A DNA stretch of 8,987 bases from CAYMLQ01 sp964390795. Lineage in GTDB: Bacteria > Verrucomicrobiota > Kiritimatiellia > RFP12 > UBA1067. Under the pieces are notes generated by a model. The model made no database searches and had not been told where the DNA came from. It saw only the letters and a program-made list of their open reading frames with translations. Location of the stretch: the NCBI GenBank assembly GCA_964390795.1, contig CAYMLQ010000244.1, positions 1 through 8,987 of the forward strand, given 5' to 3'. Each line of letters opens with the position of its first letter. Position 1 is the stretch's first letter. Below are positions 1-6,685 of this stretch, piece after piece. Made by a program: the position numbers and the translations under genes.

Positions 1-955
1 CGCCGCGGTGTCCGATGCCGACGGGGTCGATGACCGTGTCGGGGGCGGCATCGGCGCCACCGGCGTAGAGGCTTGTCCACGGGCGGCTGAAGACCGTCTG
101 CAGGTCCTGGATCAGGACGCGCTCGGCATCGGGTGTAAGCGCGCCGTCGAGCTTGCGGCGGTAGTAGTCGGTGACGCAGGCCACATAGAGCGGGCTTTTC
201 ATGCGGCCTTCGATTTTGAGCGAGTGCGCGCCGGTGGCGACCACCGCGTCGAGAAGGGGGGCGAGCGCGAGGTCGCGCATCGAGAAAGGGTAGGAGGTCG
301 GAGGTCGGAGAGCGGAGGTCGGAGGTCGGAGAGCGGCTAGGACAGAGGGGGTAAACGCCTCGCGGCAGCAGTAGGCGCAGCGGCCGCGGTTGCCGCTGCG
401 TCCCGCGGTTTGGGAGGAGAAGAGGCAGAGGCCGCTAAAACTGTAGCAGAGCGCGCCGTGGATGAAGATCTCGATCTCGACGCCGCTCTCGCGCACGATG
501 TGTCGGATCTCGTCGAGCGTCAACTCGCGGGCGAGCACCACGCGGGTGAAGCCGAGCGTTTTGAGAGCCAGAACCCCGTCGAGGCTGTGTGCCGCCAACT
601 GGGTGCTGGCGTGGAGCGCGAGGCGCGGGAAGCGGTCGCGGATCAGGCGGGCCACGCCCAAGTCCTGCACGATGACGCCATCCGGGGCCAGCTCGTCGAG
701 CGTGTCGAGCGTGTCGATGGCCTGCGGCAGCTCGGCGTCCAGCACGAGTGTGTTGAAGGTGACGTAGATCTTTTTGGCGGGCGAGAATGAGCGTGCATAG
801 GCGAGCAGAGTACGCAGGCGCTCGGACGTGATGTTGTCCGCTTCGGCCCTGGCCGAAAAACGCGGCAGTCCTAAATAGACGGCATCCGCGCCGTACTGGA
901 AGGCGGCGAGCGCGGCGTCAAAGCCGCCGGCGGGAGATAAAAGTTCGGGATGCAT
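1..955 (-). CDS. U32-family RNA hydroxylation protein (RlhA/TrhP type), N-terminal 318 residues, runs off left edge
   Basis: The frame is open from ATG at 955-953 to the window edge. It starts MHPELLSPAGGFDAALAA, the conserved U32 opening, so the start is fixed. Other hallmarks are DGVIVQDLG (92-100), LHASTQ (114-119), the U32 signature EIFIHGALCYSFSGLC (162-177), GRSGNRGRC (185-193) and SLKIEGRMKSP (245-255). Cys170, Cys177, Cys193 and Cys197 match the spacing of the Fe-S ligands of UbiU/UbiV-type U32 proteins. Characterised relatives hydroxylate 23S rRNA (RlhA) or tRNA U34 (TrhP), and the old 'peptidase' label is misleading. The FSARAEADN segment resembles the longer RlhA-like subgroup, but the C-terminus that would decide is outside the window. 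Residues 208-221 are encoded by a heptamer tandem repeat (293-334) lying between the cysteine cluster and SMRDL, a loop in relatives. No Shine-Dalgarno is visible; a direct repeat occupies that position. Family assignment is firm; the exact RNA target is not. Confidence 0.93.
   Translation of the reverse strand, partial: MHPELLSPAGGFDAALAAFQYGADAVYLGLPRFSARAEADNITSERLRTLLAYARSFSPAKKIYVTFNTLVLDAELPQAIDTLDTLDELAPDGVIVQDLGVARLIRDRFPRLALHASTQLAAHSLDGVLALKTLGFTRVVLARELTLDEIRHIVRESGVEIEIFIHGALCYSFSGLCLFSSQTAGRSGNRGRCAYCCREAFTPSVLAALRPPTSALRPPTSYPFSMRDLALAPLLDAVVATGAHSLKIEGRMKSPLYVACVTDYYRRKLDGALTPDAERVLIQDLQTVFSRPWTSLYAGGADAAPDTVIDPVGIGHRG
293..334. repeat. Heptamer tandem repeat inside the U32 gene
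   Basis: Six perfect 7-bp units are seen in the order GGAGGTC, GGAGGTC, GGAGAGC, then the same trio again, giving two identical 21-bp copies. Because 21 is a multiple of three, the repeat preserves the U32 reading frame and encodes ALRPPTS twice on the minus strand. It sits in a variable loop of the protein. It is not CRISPR-like, as there are no spacers. Confidence 0.92.
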
Positions 956-959
956 GGGA

Positions 960-985
960 GCAGTGGCAGTAGGCAGTGGCAGTTG
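960..985. repeat. 13-bp direct repeat abutting the U32 start codon
   Basis: Two 13-bp units, GCAGTGGCAGTAG and GCAGTGGCAGTTG, lie back to back and differ at one base. Each is itself built from a GCAGT core. The repeat ends four bases before the U32 ATG (955), where the ribosome-binding site would normally sit; on the minus strand it reads as a CACTGCC-type repeat without any purine-rich Shine-Dalgarno. Confidence 0.8.
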
Positions 986-1088
986 GGGCGGACTTACGTG
1001 TCCGCCCTTTCTTCACGGCAGGATTTTCATAACTAGCGGCATTTGCAACGGATTGCGCCTGGACAGGAATGGGTATTTCTTCAAGAAG

Positions 1089-1114
1089 AAGACCGGCTTT
1101 TGCAAGCCGGTCTT
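1089..1114. other. Perfect 11-bp-stem hairpin (GNRA loop on the minus strand)
   Basis: The arms AAGACCGGCTT (1089-1099) and AAGCCGGTCTT (1104-1114) are perfectly complementary around a 4-nt loop. The loop reads TTGC on the plus strand and GCAA, a GNRA tetraloop, on the minus strand. On the plus strand it is followed by six G residues, so it is not a standard terminator in that direction. On the minus strand the arm runs into a CTTCTTG stretch, at best a weak U-rich tail. A structure in the U32 mRNA leader, or the terminator of a small minus-strand RNA, are both possible. Confidence 0.6.
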
Positions 1115-1135
1115 GGGGGGATACTAGGAGTACAC

Positions 1136-1150
1136 ATGGAGAAACTCTGA
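1136..1150 (+). other. Four-codon mini-ORF (MEKL) with good ribosome-binding site, in the leader of the cluster
   Basis: An AGGAG motif at 1126-1130 is followed after five bases by ATG GAG AAA CTC TGA. It lies just after the hairpin and 173 bases before the GTG start of the first gene of the cluster. It could be a leader or attenuator ORF. It is short enough that chance remains a fair explanation. Confidence 0.25.
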
Positions 1151-1312
1151 GAAACAACACATCTCTTCGAATCAGCAATTACAAGTTACCAGAAGGCTAA
1201 AAAATCAGCAAGCACAAAGTTGATAATTCGTAATGTCGGCGAAGTGCGTCACAGACTTGACGCGGAAAACCGAAAATGAGAGGCTTGAAACGTCAAAAAG
1301 CGAATGAGGGAG

Positions 1313-1317
1313 GGAGG
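1313..1317 (+). promoter_or_regulatory. Ribosome-binding site that selects the GTG start of the first cluster gene
   Basis: GGAGG at 1313-1317, inside a longer GAGGGAGGGAGG purine run, lies six bases before GTG 1324. The upstream in-frame ATG at 1276 has only a weak AT-rich leader, and using it would place 16 mostly charged residues ahead of the signal peptide. GTG 1324 is therefore preferred. Confidence 0.75.
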
Positions 1318-1323
1318 CTCAGG

Positions 1324-3048
1324 GTGCGGACTTTCACACAGGTTTCGGTGTTCGCGGCGTTGGCTTTGGCGGCTTTGGGTGGCGAGTTGCAGAGGCCTGT
1401 GCCTGCGGTGGAACGGATGGCTTCATTGCCGGAGCCGCTCGATGTGCGCGACTGGGCACGCGTGGCACTGCAGTACTACGGGCGGGTGTTCGATCCTACG
1501 GTTACGGGAACCGTTTTCCCCGCGCTTCAGGTTGACCGGACCAACGGAACCTTTGGGGTTAAGAGCTATCTTGACGGCGAGATCCGGCAGGAATCGATGG
1601 CCTGTCTGGGTGGCGTTATCGGCATGCGTTTGGTCGGACGCGACGCGCATGCGCAGCACGCTTTCGACTTTGCTCAGGCGTGTACGCGTTGGTTTGATCC
1701 GGAGACCGGCTTTTACCGTCATTCGCCCGGGCAGCGCGGCGGGCAGATACATGCCGACATTTACGGGTACTGGCCCGCTTTGCAGGGCATGCTGTTCGCC
1801 GACCTATGGCCCGAGGACGCTGTGTTTGTGCGACACCGCGATGCTGCGATCGCCGCGTTCGATGCGATTTCGCGGGGTTGTGGATGCCCGGATAAACCGG
1901 ATTTCGATGTGCTCGGCTGGGATCTTAAGAAAGGGTGTCCGGGCGGGCGCAACGAGCCGATGAACCGCCTCAGTCACGCGCCCACGGTGGCCTGGGCGCT
2001 CATGGTGGGAGCGGCGCTGCAGAATGACACGCCGATGGCGGAGCGGGCTCGTGCAGCCCTTAAGTGGCAATTCGCGCAGAAGCGCGGACGCTACGAAATG
2101 ACCTTTTTGCCTGCGGTTGTGACTGCAGCCCGGCTAAACCGCATGCCTGGAGGCGCGAAGTGCCCGCTCGATTTGGATGCCGCGATGCGGGTTTGGTTCG
2201 GCGATTATCCGGCAGAGGCAAACACCTGGGCGATAACGGCTGGGACGCGCTGCGGCGGCCTCTCCTGCGACGGCTTGGACGGCGCACGTTGGGGCAAGGG
2301 GGGCTTCTATGCGTTTGCCATGGGCTCGCTTCAGGGCCCGGCGTGGCTTGTGCCGGCAGCCCGGTACGACACGCGCTATGCGAGGGCCATTGCCAAATAC
2401 GCCTTGCATGCGGCTAACTCCGCACGGCTGTTGCAGGGGTATGGCCTGACCAACGGGCAACAGGATCATGCGGTGTGGAAGCAGACACATGATGCGGGCC
2501 AGTTGCTCTTTTATGAAGGGCTGAAATCGTGGTCGCCCGATCCGGCACGCAGCTACACGCCCTACGCTACAGGTGATCCCATGCTGTTGGGGTGGGGGAA
2601 AGGCCGTAACAAGATTCCGCACGCGGAGTATTTGGCGCGGCGCGATCAGGAGTTTGCCGGTGGGTGCGGCAACCTCGCTCTGTATATGGGCAATCAGGTC
2701 GGGTTCCTTGGCGGCATCCTGCGGCTTACGAACGTGCCCGGCGTGTTGGCGTGGGACTGCCTCGCAACGGATTGGTATCATGCGCCCGCCTGGCCCACAA
2801 CGCTTGTTTACAATCCGCATGCATTATCCAAAAAGGTGGAACTGGCGCTCCCCGCCGGCACCCTTTTCTATGAGGCTGCGGCGGGTGCGGCTGTGGATGT
2901 TGAGCGGCTTACGGCGGAGCGCGCCTGTGTGACGTTCGGCGCGGATACGGCACGGGTCCTGGTGGCCGTTCCCGCGACTGCGGAGGTCGTGCGGCAGCCG
3001 GACGGACGGGTGATGGCCGAGGGGCGTGTGATCGCTTACGGGCCTTGA
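1324..3048 (+). CDS. Secreted all-helical (toroid-like) protein of unknown family, 574 aa
   Basis: I do not recognise the family. From GTG 1324 the product starts MRTFTQVSVFAALALAALGG, a typical Sec signal peptide, so the protein should be exported. Residues about 40-490 are predicted from their pattern to be repeated amphipathic helices rich in Trp, Tyr and His (for example HADIYGYWPALQGMLFADLW, 143-162), as in (alpha/alpha)6-toroid glycoside hydrolases and polysaccharide lyases. TPYATGDPMLLGWG (412-425) and LATDWYHAPAWPT (480-492) look like conserved active-site or family motifs. The last 80 or so residues, starting TLVYNPH, look like a small beta domain, also common in toroid enzymes. Roughly a dozen cysteines suggest disulfides, consistent with export. 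It is the first gene of the plus-strand cluster, 119 bp before the HEAT/haem gene. An upstream ATG at 1276 would give 590 aa. The reading frame is certain; an enzymatic role is inference. Confidence 0.88.
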   Translation: MRTFTQVSVFAALALAALGGELQRPVPAVERMASLPEPLDVRDWARVALQYYGRVFDPTVTGTVFPALQVDRTNGTFGVKSYLDGEIRQESMACLGGVIGMRLVGRDAHAQHAFDFAQACTRWFDPETGFYRHSPGQRGGQIHADIYGYWPALQGMLFADLWPEDAVFVRHRDAAIAAFDAISRGCGCPDKPDFDVLGWDLKKGCPGGRNEPMNRLSHAPTVAWALMVGAALQNDTPMAERARAALKWQFAQKRGRYEMTFLPAVVTAARLNRMPGGAKCPLDLDAAMRVWFGDYPAEANTWAITAGTRCGGLSCDGLDGARWGKGGFYAFAMGSLQGPAWLVPAARYDTRYARAIAKYALHAANSARLLQGYGLTNGQQDHAVWKQTHDAGQLLFYEGLKSWSPDPARSYTPYATGDPMLLGWGKGRNKIPHAEYLARRDQEFAGGCGNLALYMGNQVGFLGGILRLTNVPGVLAWDCLATDWYHAPAWPTTLVYNPHALSKKVELALPAGTLFYEAAAGAAVDVERLTAERACVTFGADTARVLVAVPATAEVVRQPDGRVMAEGRVIAYGP

Positions 3049-3088
3049 GTCGTACGCGCGTATTGCCAAAAAACGAAGACGCTTCTTT

Positions 3089-3105
3089 GCCATTCAAGGA
3101 ATGGC
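3089..3105. repeat. Inverted repeat GCCATTC-AAG-GAATGGC after the first cluster gene
   Basis: Perfect 7-bp arms surround a 3-nt centre, 40 bases after the stop of the first gene and 62 bases before the ATG of the next. No T-run follows on the plus strand, so it is not a standard intrinsic terminator. The core CCATTC-N3-GAATGG recurs at 7662-7676. It could be an operator or an mRNA stem-loop that affects processing or stability. Confidence 0.65.
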
Positions 3106-3167
3106 GGTCTGAGGTGAAATCGGTTATGCTGTTGAACGTACGGTTGAATCCCGTTTAGGAGGGGTGG

Positions 3168-6100
3168 ATGAGGCGCTACATGATCACAGGCCTGTTCTGC
3201 TGGACGCTGGCGTTGGCCTGCGGCGCAAAACCGGTGTGGCCCAAGGCGTGGGGGGAGACAAACCCGTATGCGCTACAGATAAAGACTGAGGTTGAGCGGT
3301 CAGGTGCGCTGCAGCCTGAGACGCGTGCCGTCGCGCTGCAAAACCTCGGCTTTCTGCGGGCCTATCCGGCGGCGGCGACGGTCGCCGAGCGGCTTTCGGA
3401 TCCCGACGCCGCGGTTCGGCGCGCGGCGGCGGCGAGTCTGGGACTCTGCGGCGGCGTGAGGCAGTTGCCCGCGCTGCTTGCCGCCTTGGAGGACCGGGAC
3501 GCGTGGGTGCGCCAGTCCGCGGCTGTGGCGCTCCTCAATCTCACCGGGCAGGAGCCGGCCTTCAACGCGTTTGCGTCTGAGCGCGTGCGGAGCGGCCAGG
3601 CCGAGGCGTGGAGGCTGGTTGCGGAGGCTGCGCAGCAGAACGCGCTGCGCCTCGCTGCGGTGACGGCGGGTGCGTCTTGGCTGGCGCGGGAGCGGGCCGC
3701 CCGCGCCTGGGGTGCGGTCGGTTCGCGCGAAAGCGGCTTGCCGCTGCTGCGGGCTGCGCTTGAACCGTATCTGACCCTTCGCAAGGCGGCGTGGGAGGAT
3801 GAAGAGGCGCTCTTCGTGCAGGCCGCGGTGAGGGCTTTGGGGCGGCTGGGCGGGGCTGAGGCGGAGCGTGTGCTGATCTCGCTGCTCGGCGTCAAGGAGT
3901 GGGCGTGTTACGCCGCCGAGGCGCTGGGCGACTGCGGCGGTCCGGCGGCTGTCGACGCGCTGTTGGCCGCGTTCCCGGATCACGCGCTCAGGCAGCACCT
4001 GCTGCTGACGAGCGACTGGCCGACGTACGGCGCAAAAGACATTTCCGCGCTGCCGCTGATGGACATGCCGGGCTTTCCTGCGGCGGACCGGATGCCGCGC
4101 GCGGCCTATGCCATTCTTTTCGCGCTGAGCCGGCTGGACATCGCAGCGCCTGCGCAGCGCGAAGCGTTGTGCCGCCTGACGCCGCAGCTCATGATCGCGA
4201 TCCCTTCCGATCATGACGCGTCCATTGTCTATGAGCCCGAGCCGATCCAGCAGCTTACCGCGTGGCTGTTCGAGCGTGCCGGGCTGAGGCGCGAGGCAGT
4301 TGAGGCCGTGTTCGAGGCGTTCGGACAATCCGGGCCGCCCGCGAAAAGAGGCGACCTCTTTGAGACGTTCCGCGACATCGGTTCACATAACGCTGCGGAA
4401 AAGCGTGTCCGCTATCCTGTCTACGGGGCCAATATCCTGCTGGCGCTGAGCCGCGAGCTGGGCGACGCGCCACGCTTCGAGTGCCTGCTGTCGCATTCGA
4501 ACGGCTGGGTGCGCATCAACGCGGCGAAGGCGCTGCTGTTTTTGAACGCGCGCGGAAGCGCTCCTGCGCTGCGGAAGGCGCTGGAGCAGGCGCAGCCCGA
4601 CAGCGCGTACGGTTTCTGCGGGGTGTTCGACTACCGGAACCCGCGCCAAGGGCAGGACGAGTTCAACGATCCGTCGCCCCGCTGGAAGGAGGCGTTCCTG
4701 CTGGCGGCGGGACAATTGAGCGGGCCGGAGGTGCTTCCTCTGCTCGAGCGGTACGCGGACGATGAGCGGCAGACGCTGGAGGTTCAGTTCGCGGCCGTGC
4801 AGGCGCTGGCCGATCGGCAAGAGGCGGAGACGTTGCCGGTGCTTCAGAAGGTCGCTCGGAAACACGCGTTCCAGTCGGTGCGGATGCTGGCCAAAGAGGC
4901 GCTGTGGCGCAGGCAGGCGCAGGCGCCGGGCAGCGAGCGGGCGGCCCGCGTGGAGCCGCCCGCCGACCGCCCGGGTGCGCCGACTGACCCTCTGGCAGCG
5001 CCGCTGGTGTTCATCAAGGGAGACCTCAAGCCGGGTAACGTGTTTCAGATTCCGTATACGCGCCAGTCTTACTCCACGACCGACTCGGGGCCGGTCTTCC
5101 GCCTGGGGCATACGATCTGCCGGCTCGAAGCGCAGGAGCCGGGAGCGGCGGTGCGGGAGTTGACCGCCTTCACGAACGGGTACGTGGCGGATCTGGAGGT
5201 TTCGTATGACGGTACGCGCCTGCTGTTTTCGAGGCGCGGGGGCAACGGCGATCCCTGGTGGCACATCTGTGAGATGAACGCGGATGGGACGATGCTGCGG
5301 CAGCTGACCCAAGGCTTTTATCATGACGTGCATCCGAACTACTTGCCGGACGGACGCATCATCTTCGCGACCAGCCGCGCCGGGCTGCGCGACGAATATC
5401 ACGGCTACGCCGCGACAGGGCTGGCCGTGATGCAGCCGGACGGCAGCGGCCTCACGGTGATCGGCATGAACTTCGGAGGGGACGCGGAGCCGGCGGTGGG
5501 ACAGGACGGGCGCATTCTCTTCACGCGGCTGGAGGTGATCTATTCGCGCGTCAAGACCGAATGGAACCTGCTTTCGGTGCTGCCGGACGGGACTCAGCCG
5601 CTCACGCTCTACGGGCCGGAGAGCCGCGAGTTCTGGCGCAAGCGCTACTGCGTGGAGGCGTCCGCGCCGCCGCGTCACCGCGTGCTGACCTTCTCCCAGC
5701 CGCAGCAGATGCCGGACGGACGCCTCCTGCTGAACTCGTTTGACGGGCCGTTTATCGTGGGGCCTCGCAAAAATGAGCAGACCCTGCTGTTTCCGGACGA
5801 GCGCTTCGCGCTGACGACGCCGTATCCGCTCGACAACGAGACGCTGCTGGTGGCGGCGGGCGAACGGCCGCTGGGCAAAGATAAGAAGGGGCGTGTGGTG
5901 CGCGACCGCGTGGCGCCTGTGGATCAGGGGCTCTATCGGCTCGATCTCAGGAAGGGTTCTCTCACGCTCATCTACAACGATCCTGCGGCGGCCGATTTCG
6001 AGGCGCGTCCGCTGGTTGCCCGCCGCCGTCCGCCGGTGCTGCCCGAGCAGGGGGGCGACCGCACGTCGTTCACGGCGCGTCTTGACTGCCAGTCGGTCTT

Positions 6101-6596
6101 CCGTTCGCGCAACCCGCTGGTTGGCGCCCGCGCCCGCTATCTGCGCGTGGTGGAGGGGCTGCCGGTGGTGTCGCGCCACCAGACGCACATGGATGAAGGC
6201 ATCGCCTGGAAGAATCACGGCGGCGCGGTGGCGCGCGTGTTAGGCGTGGTGCCTTTGGCGCCGGACGGCTCGTTCGCAGTGGAGGTCCCGGCGGACCGGC
6301 TGCTCCACGTGCAGGCCTTGGACAGCGACTGGCAACTGCTGAGCGACCAGCTGATCTGGATGCAGCTTCGGCCGGGTGAAAACCGCGGGTGCATGGGCTG
6401 CCACGAGGAGCCTGACGTGTCCCCGCAGAGCCAGGGCGGCTATGTGCTGGCCGCGACGCAACCGCCTCTGGCGTGTCTGCCGCAGGAGGGTGCGCTGCGC
6501 TATCGCGGCAAGATCTGGTATAAGGGCGTGGTGAGGCGCCACGACGAGGAACGTATGCGCACGGTGAATTCGACGACGCTGCTGGCGCGGGAGTAG
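3168..6596 (+). CDS. Exported HEAT-repeat/beta-propeller protein with hydrazine-synthase-alpha-like domain and one c-type haem site, 1142 aa
   Basis: The ATG follows AGGAGG (3157-3162) by five bases, and the N-terminus MRRYMITGLFCWTLALAC is a signal peptide. Residues about 50-275 and 430-590 are HEAT-like helical repeats with alternating 'AVRRAAAASLG'-type helices, a protein-interaction scaffold. Residues about 620-960 form PD40/TolB-like propeller blades: VSYDGTRLLFSRR, LPDGRIIFATSR, QDGRILFTRLE and MPDGRLLLNSF. Residues about 970-1090 match the middle domain of the hydrazine synthase alpha family (HQTHMDEGIAWKNHGGAVA, LGVVPLAPDGSFAVEVPADR) and end in CMGCH (Cys1075, Cys1078, His1079), one covalent haem c site. 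The protein stops 63 residues later, with no second CxxCH and none of the second haem domain of anammox HzsA. It is therefore an HzsA-like relative, not a hydrazine synthase. Electron transfer or redox sensing at the cell surface is likely. Its reaction is unknown. The gene sits in the middle of a cluster for exported proteins. Confidence 0.9.
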   Translation: MRRYMITGLFCWTLALACGAKPVWPKAWGETNPYALQIKTEVERSGALQPETRAVALQNLGFLRAYPAAATVAERLSDPDAAVRRAAAASLGLCGGVRQLPALLAALEDRDAWVRQSAAVALLNLTGQEPAFNAFASERVRSGQAEAWRLVAEAAQQNALRLAAVTAGASWLARERAARAWGAVGSRESGLPLLRAALEPYLTLRKAAWEDEEALFVQAAVRALGRLGGAEAERVLISLLGVKEWACYAAEALGDCGGPAAVDALLAAFPDHALRQHLLLTSDWPTYGAKDISALPLMDMPGFPAADRMPRAAYAILFALSRLDIAAPAQREALCRLTPQLMIAIPSDHDASIVYEPEPIQQLTAWLFERAGLRREAVEAVFEAFGQSGPPAKRGDLFETFRDIGSHNAAEKRVRYPVYGANILLALSRELGDAPRFECLLSHSNGWVRINAAKALLFLNARGSAPALRKALEQAQPDSAYGFCGVFDYRNPRQGQDEFNDPSPRWKEAFLLAAGQLSGPEVLPLLERYADDERQTLEVQFAAVQALADRQEAETLPVLQKVARKHAFQSVRMLAKEALWRRQAQAPGSERAARVEPPADRPGAPTDPLAAPLVFIKGDLKPGNVFQIPYTRQSYSTTDSGPVFRLGHTICRLEAQEPGAAVRELTAFTNGYVADLEVSYDGTRLLFSRRGGNGDPWWHICEMNADGTMLRQLTQGFYHDVHPNYLPDGRIIFATSRAGLRDEYHGYAATGLAVMQPDGSGLTVIGMNFGGDAEPAVGQDGRILFTRLEVIYSRVKTEWNLLSVLPDGTQPLTLYGPESREFWRKRYCVEASAPPRHRVLTFSQPQQMPDGRLLLNSFDGPFIVGPRKNEQTLLFPDERFALTTPYPLDNETLLVAAGERPLGKDKKGRVVRDRVAPVDQGLYRLDLRKGSLTLIYNDPAAADFEARPLVARRRPPVLPEQGGDRTSFTARLDCQSVFRSRNPLVGARARYLRVVEGLPVVSRHQTHMDEGIAWKNHGGAVARVLGVVPLAPDGSFAVEVPADRLLHVQALDSDWQLLSDQLIWMQLRPGENRGCMGCHEEPDVSPQSQGGYVLAATQPPLACLPQEGALRYRGKIWYKGVVRRHDEERMRTVNSTTLLARE

Positions 6597-6607
6597 GGGG
6601 GGGGAGA

Positions 6608-6668
6608 AGTTCTAAAGTGTGGAGTTCTAAAGTTCTAAAGTGTGGAGTTCTGAAGCGTGGGAGTTGGA
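6608..6668. repeat. Tandem 7/8-bp repeat tract between the haem gene and the CBM9 gene
   Basis: The tract is built from AGTTCTAA (8 bp) and AGTGTGG (7 bp) units and their variants. The order is AGTTCTAA, AGTGTGG, AGTTCTAA, AGTTCTAA, AGTGTGG, AGTTCTGA, AGCGTGG, then a degenerate AGTTGGA. It fills most of the 89-bp gap between two genes of the cluster and ends just before the ribosome-binding site of the next. It is far richer in A+T than the flanking genes. Confidence 0.85.
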
Positions 6669-6671
6669 AGA

Positions 6672-6681
6672 GAGGGGAAGG
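6672..6681 (+). promoter_or_regulatory. Ribosome-binding site for the CBM9-like gene
   Basis: The purine run GAGGGGAAGG at 6672-6681 ends four bases before ATG 6686. It supports that start over the in-frame GTG at 6617, which would translate the repeat tract. Confidence 0.65.
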
Positions 6682-6685
6682 GCGA

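Larger units (their letters stand above)
956..1323. other. Divergent intergenic region between the U32 gene and the exported-protein cluster
   Basis: This 368-bp stretch separates the minus-strand U32 gene from the plus-strand cluster, so it should hold promoters for both. It contains the 13-bp direct repeat next to the U32 start, a hairpin at 1089-1114 and a mini-ORF at 1136-1150. The part from about 1125 to 1275 is clearly richer in A+T than the surrounding genes, as promoter regions often are. I found no convincing -35/-10 pair, sigma-54 site or known riboswitch. The open frame on the minus strand across 918-1178 has no protein-like character. Confidence 0.7.

Noticed and set aside
8..790. 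Plus-strand open frames at 8-340 and 410-790.
   Set aside because: They are the antisense of the U32 gene, whose motifs are unmistakable on the minus strand.
293..985. The tandem repeats as a CRISPR array.
   Set aside because: The units are 7-13 bp, directly adjacent with no spacers, and no cas genes are present.
1276..1323. ATG 1276 as the start of the first cluster gene.
   Set aside because: It has a weak ribosome-binding site and adds a charged extension before the signal peptide. GTG 1324 has GGAGG at ideal spacing.
3053..3062. The palindrome TACGCGCGTA just after the first cluster gene.
   Set aside because: A 10-bp self-complementary site of CG steps is easily expected by chance in GC-rich DNA, and no second copy was noticed.
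4383..6218. A 611-codon open frame on the minus strand opposite the HEAT/haem gene.
   Set aside because: It is very rich in Arg, Gln and His with no domain pattern, typical of the antisense of a GC-rich gene. The plus strand has clear domains.
3168..6596. Calling the haem gene a hydrazine synthase subunit.
   Set aside because: Only the propeller and middle domain resemble HzsA, the second haem domain is missing, HEAT repeats are added, and no beta or gamma subunit genes are nearby.
6617..6685. GTG 6617 as the start of the CBM9-like gene.
   Set aside because: The extra 23 residues would be translated from the tandem repeat tract and would precede the signal peptide. ATG 6686 has its own purine-rich site.
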